64,000 nt of DNA. Origin: Hymenobacter sp. BT559 (GTDB lineage Bacteria; Bacteroidota; Bacteroidia; Cytophagales; Hymenobacteraceae). Positions within the stretch are counted from its first letter, which is position 1. Every line of letters starts with the position of its first letter. The position numbers were made by a program, and so were the translations under genes. Shown here piece by piece: positions 62,281-64,000 of the stretch. The notes under the pieces were generated by a model. The model searched no databases and was not told the origin of the DNA. It saw only the letters and a program-made list of their open reading frames with translations. The DNA is taken from NCBI RefSeq assembly GCF_016427535.1, contig NZ_JAELXV010000001.1, positions 744,001-808,000 on the forward strand, given 5' to 3'.

Positions 62281-62475
62281 GTGCTCAATGCGTGGAATGT
62301 TGCGCTCGGATTATTAAAAGCTAGAGGCGCGGCACCCACGGCGCGTCTCCCTCAAAGAGGCGCTCTAGAGTATAGCGCTTTGTCCCACTTGTCTTGGCTT
62401 TTTGGTTTTATGAGGGCGCCCCGCGCTGCCCACCGGCAACTGCGCGAATCGACGCAGCTGCCGGTGGCGGCCTAG
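62281..62475 (+). pseudogene. Decayed LacI C-terminal remnant
   Basis: The last codons of this frame (62437-62475, QLRESTQLPVAA then TAG in a CCTAGG) repeat the tail of the LacI gene at 60785 (QLRESTQLAVVA), and the nucleotides keep matching through the stop into CCTAGGGTGGG. The rest of the frame (residues 1-50) shows no LacI sequence. I read it as the stump of a second LacI-family gene, or of a duplicated end. The 584-bp gap 62200-62783 holds nothing else I can identify. Confidence 0.6.
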
Positions 62476-62783
62476 GGTGGGTTGCGAGTTCAGACCATTG
62501 TCGAAGGCTAGTTTAATGAGTTTTGTAAGCGCCGCTAGTAAGTGCAGCTAGGGTGAAAACCGACTGCTTGTTACGATGCTAGCGCAAACTGCAAGCTAGC
62601 CTCAGCGGGGCGGCTTGTTGGTGGAGAACGACTCGCTTTAATGCCTTGGCTACGGTAAGTTGCTGCCGCTAGGTCGCCCCGCTCGGGCTAGTCTGCAGCT
62701 TGAGTGAGCTACCTTGCACGCTGCCCGTACCTGCCAGCGGCACCACCTTATTGCCCACACTCTGGTAGCTACTCCTGCTTCTC

Positions 62784-64000
62784 ATGTGGACTTCTTCCCG
62801 CAAACGCCTACGCCGCTTAGAGGCGGCCTGGCACCAGCCAGTCGCGCGCGCTCCCCGCTACTTCTCCTTAGTGGCTCGCTACTACGACTACGTGCAGCAC
62901 GAGCCTGCCTACCAGCACCTGCCTGACCAAACCTGGGAAGACTTGAACGGCGACCTGCTCTTTGGCCTGCTCGATGCCACGGTGAGCCCGGTAGGCCAGC
63001 AATGCCTCTACCACCGCCTGCGCAGCCCGCTCGCCGACGCGGCCGCCTTGCACGAGTTTGATACGGCCACGACCCTGCTGGCGCAGCAACCCGAGGTCCG
63101 CGGGCAAGCCTTGCTCGCCCTCGACCAGTTGACGGCTGACGAGGCGTATTACCTGACCGATTTGCTGCAGGGGGAGCCTCTACCCACCTTGCCTGGCGCA
63201 CGTTTCGCGCCGCTGCTTGCAGTGGGGCTGCTCCTCACGTTGCTAGGTGGCTTTTGGCTCCCTGGGCTCTGGATGGCCACGGGGGCGTTAGCTCTCACCA
63301 ATTCTGTGTTTCACTTCTGGCAGCTCAAGCGGATTAAAAACTGTGTTCGTCCGCTGCTGCAGTTAGGTCGCTTGCGTCGGGTGGGCCAGGCGCTGCAACG
63401 GGCGGCCCTGCCTCTGCGGCCGCTGCAGTCGCTGGCCGCGCCCCTAGACCGGTTGAGGGATATCATGTGGCAAGTAACCTTCTTTCAGGTACAAGATAAC
63501 TTGCTGATACTAGACCTGCTCAAGATGCTGCTGCTGCTCGACGTGCTGCTGTATGGCCGCTGCCGAGTGGCCGTGCAGCAGTATGCGCCCGCAATTCGGA
63601 CCGTCTTTGAAGCAGTGGGCTACGTCGATTGCGCCCTGGCCGTGGCCAGCTTCCGCCAGCGCCACACCACTTGTGTGCCCCATTTTGGGCCGGCAGCCGA
63701 GGGTATTCAGTTGCACGCTGCCTACAACCCGCTGGTGCCGGGGTGCGTGCCCAATGACCTGACCCTAGACGGGCAGGGGGTACTACTCACTGGCTCGAAC
63801 ATGTCGGGCAAGACGACCTTTATGCGCACGCTGGGTGTGAACGCGCTGCTGGCCCAGACGATAGCGACGTGCCCGGCCACTGCCTACTGCGCCCCCTTTT
63901 GCCGGGTGCTCACCAGCCTTACCCTAGCCGATAGCCTACCCACGGGCAAGAGCTATTACTTAGTCGAAGCCGAAACCATGCGCCAACTGCTACTGGCCTG
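62784..64000 (+). CDS. MutS-family ATPase, membrane-associated type (cut by window edge)
   Basis: I translated this from the ATG at 62784; the frame is open to the window end (405 codons). After an N-terminal helical part (FGLLDATVSPVGQQCLYHRLRSPLADAAAL, similar to the MutS core domain) come two hydrophobic segments (about residues 140-180) and then the ATPase start with Walker A LTGSNMSGKTTFMRTLG (about 335-351). Bacteroidota carry such MutS-related proteins without the mismatch-recognition domain; their role is not settled. The rest of the ATPase is outside the window. Confidence 0.88.
   Translation, partial: MWTSSRKRLRRLEAAWHQPVARAPRYFSLVARYYDYVQHEPAYQHLPDQTWEDLNGDLLFGLLDATVSPVGQQCLYHRLRSPLADAAALHEFDTATTLLAQQPEVRGQALLALDQLTADEAYYLTDLLQGEPLPTLPGARFAPLLAVGLLLTLLGGFWLPGLWMATGALALTNSVFHFWQLKRIKNCVRPLLQLGRLRRVGQALQRAALPLRPLQSLAAPLDRLRDIMWQVTFFQVQDNLLILDLLKMLLLLDVLLYGRCRVAVQQYAPAIRTVFEAVGYVDCALAVASFRQRHTTCVPHFGPAAEGIQLHAAYNPLVPGCVPNDLTLDGQGVLLTGSNMSGKTTFMRTLGVNALLAQTIATCPATAYCAPFCRVLTSLTLADSLPTGKSYYLVEAETMRQLLLA

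Noticed and set aside
62784-64000. MutS-family gene considered as true mismatch-repair mutS
   Set aside because: It has membrane-like segments and no MutS mismatch-recognition domain before the ATPase, so it is a MutS-related protein, not MutS itself.

Overview
The window reads as chromosome of a GC-rich Bacteroidota bacterium, most likely Hymenobacter or a close relative. The grounds are SusC/SusD-type outer-membrane uptake genes, LytS/LytTR and 7TMR-DISM signalling proteins, a promoter of the TTG-N21-TAnnTTTG type, TTG start codons directly after AT-rich leaders, and many long palindromes between genes. I see no rRNA, tRNA, CRISPR array, transposase or phage gene. Both ends are cut inside genes.

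Layout. 0-2.6 kb: start of a 7TMR-DISM sensor (minus strand), then a LytS-type kinase and its LytTR regulator. 2.6-8.3 kb: a Spy-like protein, glucose dehydrogenase-like SDR, GH63-like glucosidase, cyclase-family hydrolase and gluconokinase, which together suggest oxidative use of glucose through gluconate. 8.3-18.4 kb: two unrecognised envelope proteins, a TonB-dependent receptor diverging from a TonB-C protein, a ClC channel, an ASCH-like protein and XdhC. 18.5-25.4 kb: AraC regulator with an NmrA-like protein, a foreign-looking AT-rich transglutaminase-like gene, and a three-subunit molybdenum hydroxylase of the PaoABC type, for which XdhC is the probable maturation factor. 25.7-28.6 kb: a SAM-I riboswitch with terminator ahead of a Cys/Met-metabolism PLP enzyme and homoserine dehydrogenase. 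28.7-31.6 kb: Gfo/Idh/MocA oxidoreductase and a Na+/H+ antiporter.

From 59.4 kb down to 31.7 kb every gene is on the minus strand. This starts with a pectin/galacturonate locus: SusC, SusD, pectate lyase, UxaB, UxaA, UxaC, KdgK, KDPG aldolase and a hexuronate-type MFS carrier, which together take galacturonate to pyruvate and glyceraldehyde-3-phosphate. A LacI regulator diverges from it, with a palindromic operator candidate in between. The locus continues with a DUF4440-type protein, an FBPase-like protein that lacks metal ligands, an aldehyde dehydrogenase and an esterase. It ends with a 1857-residue PAS/GAF kinase and NarL-type regulator, behind a (CTAA)n microsatellite. 59.7-64 kb: LacI, a CRP/FNR protein, an alpha/beta hydrolase, a decayed LacI tail and a truncated MutS-family ATPase.

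Two sequence-wide signals stand out. The palindrome CCTAGG occurs about 115 times by my count by eye, in coding and non-coding DNA, against about 20 expected from composition. Long inverted repeats of a few related families sit in most intergenic gaps, including 8 of 11 gene junctions of the uronate locus.
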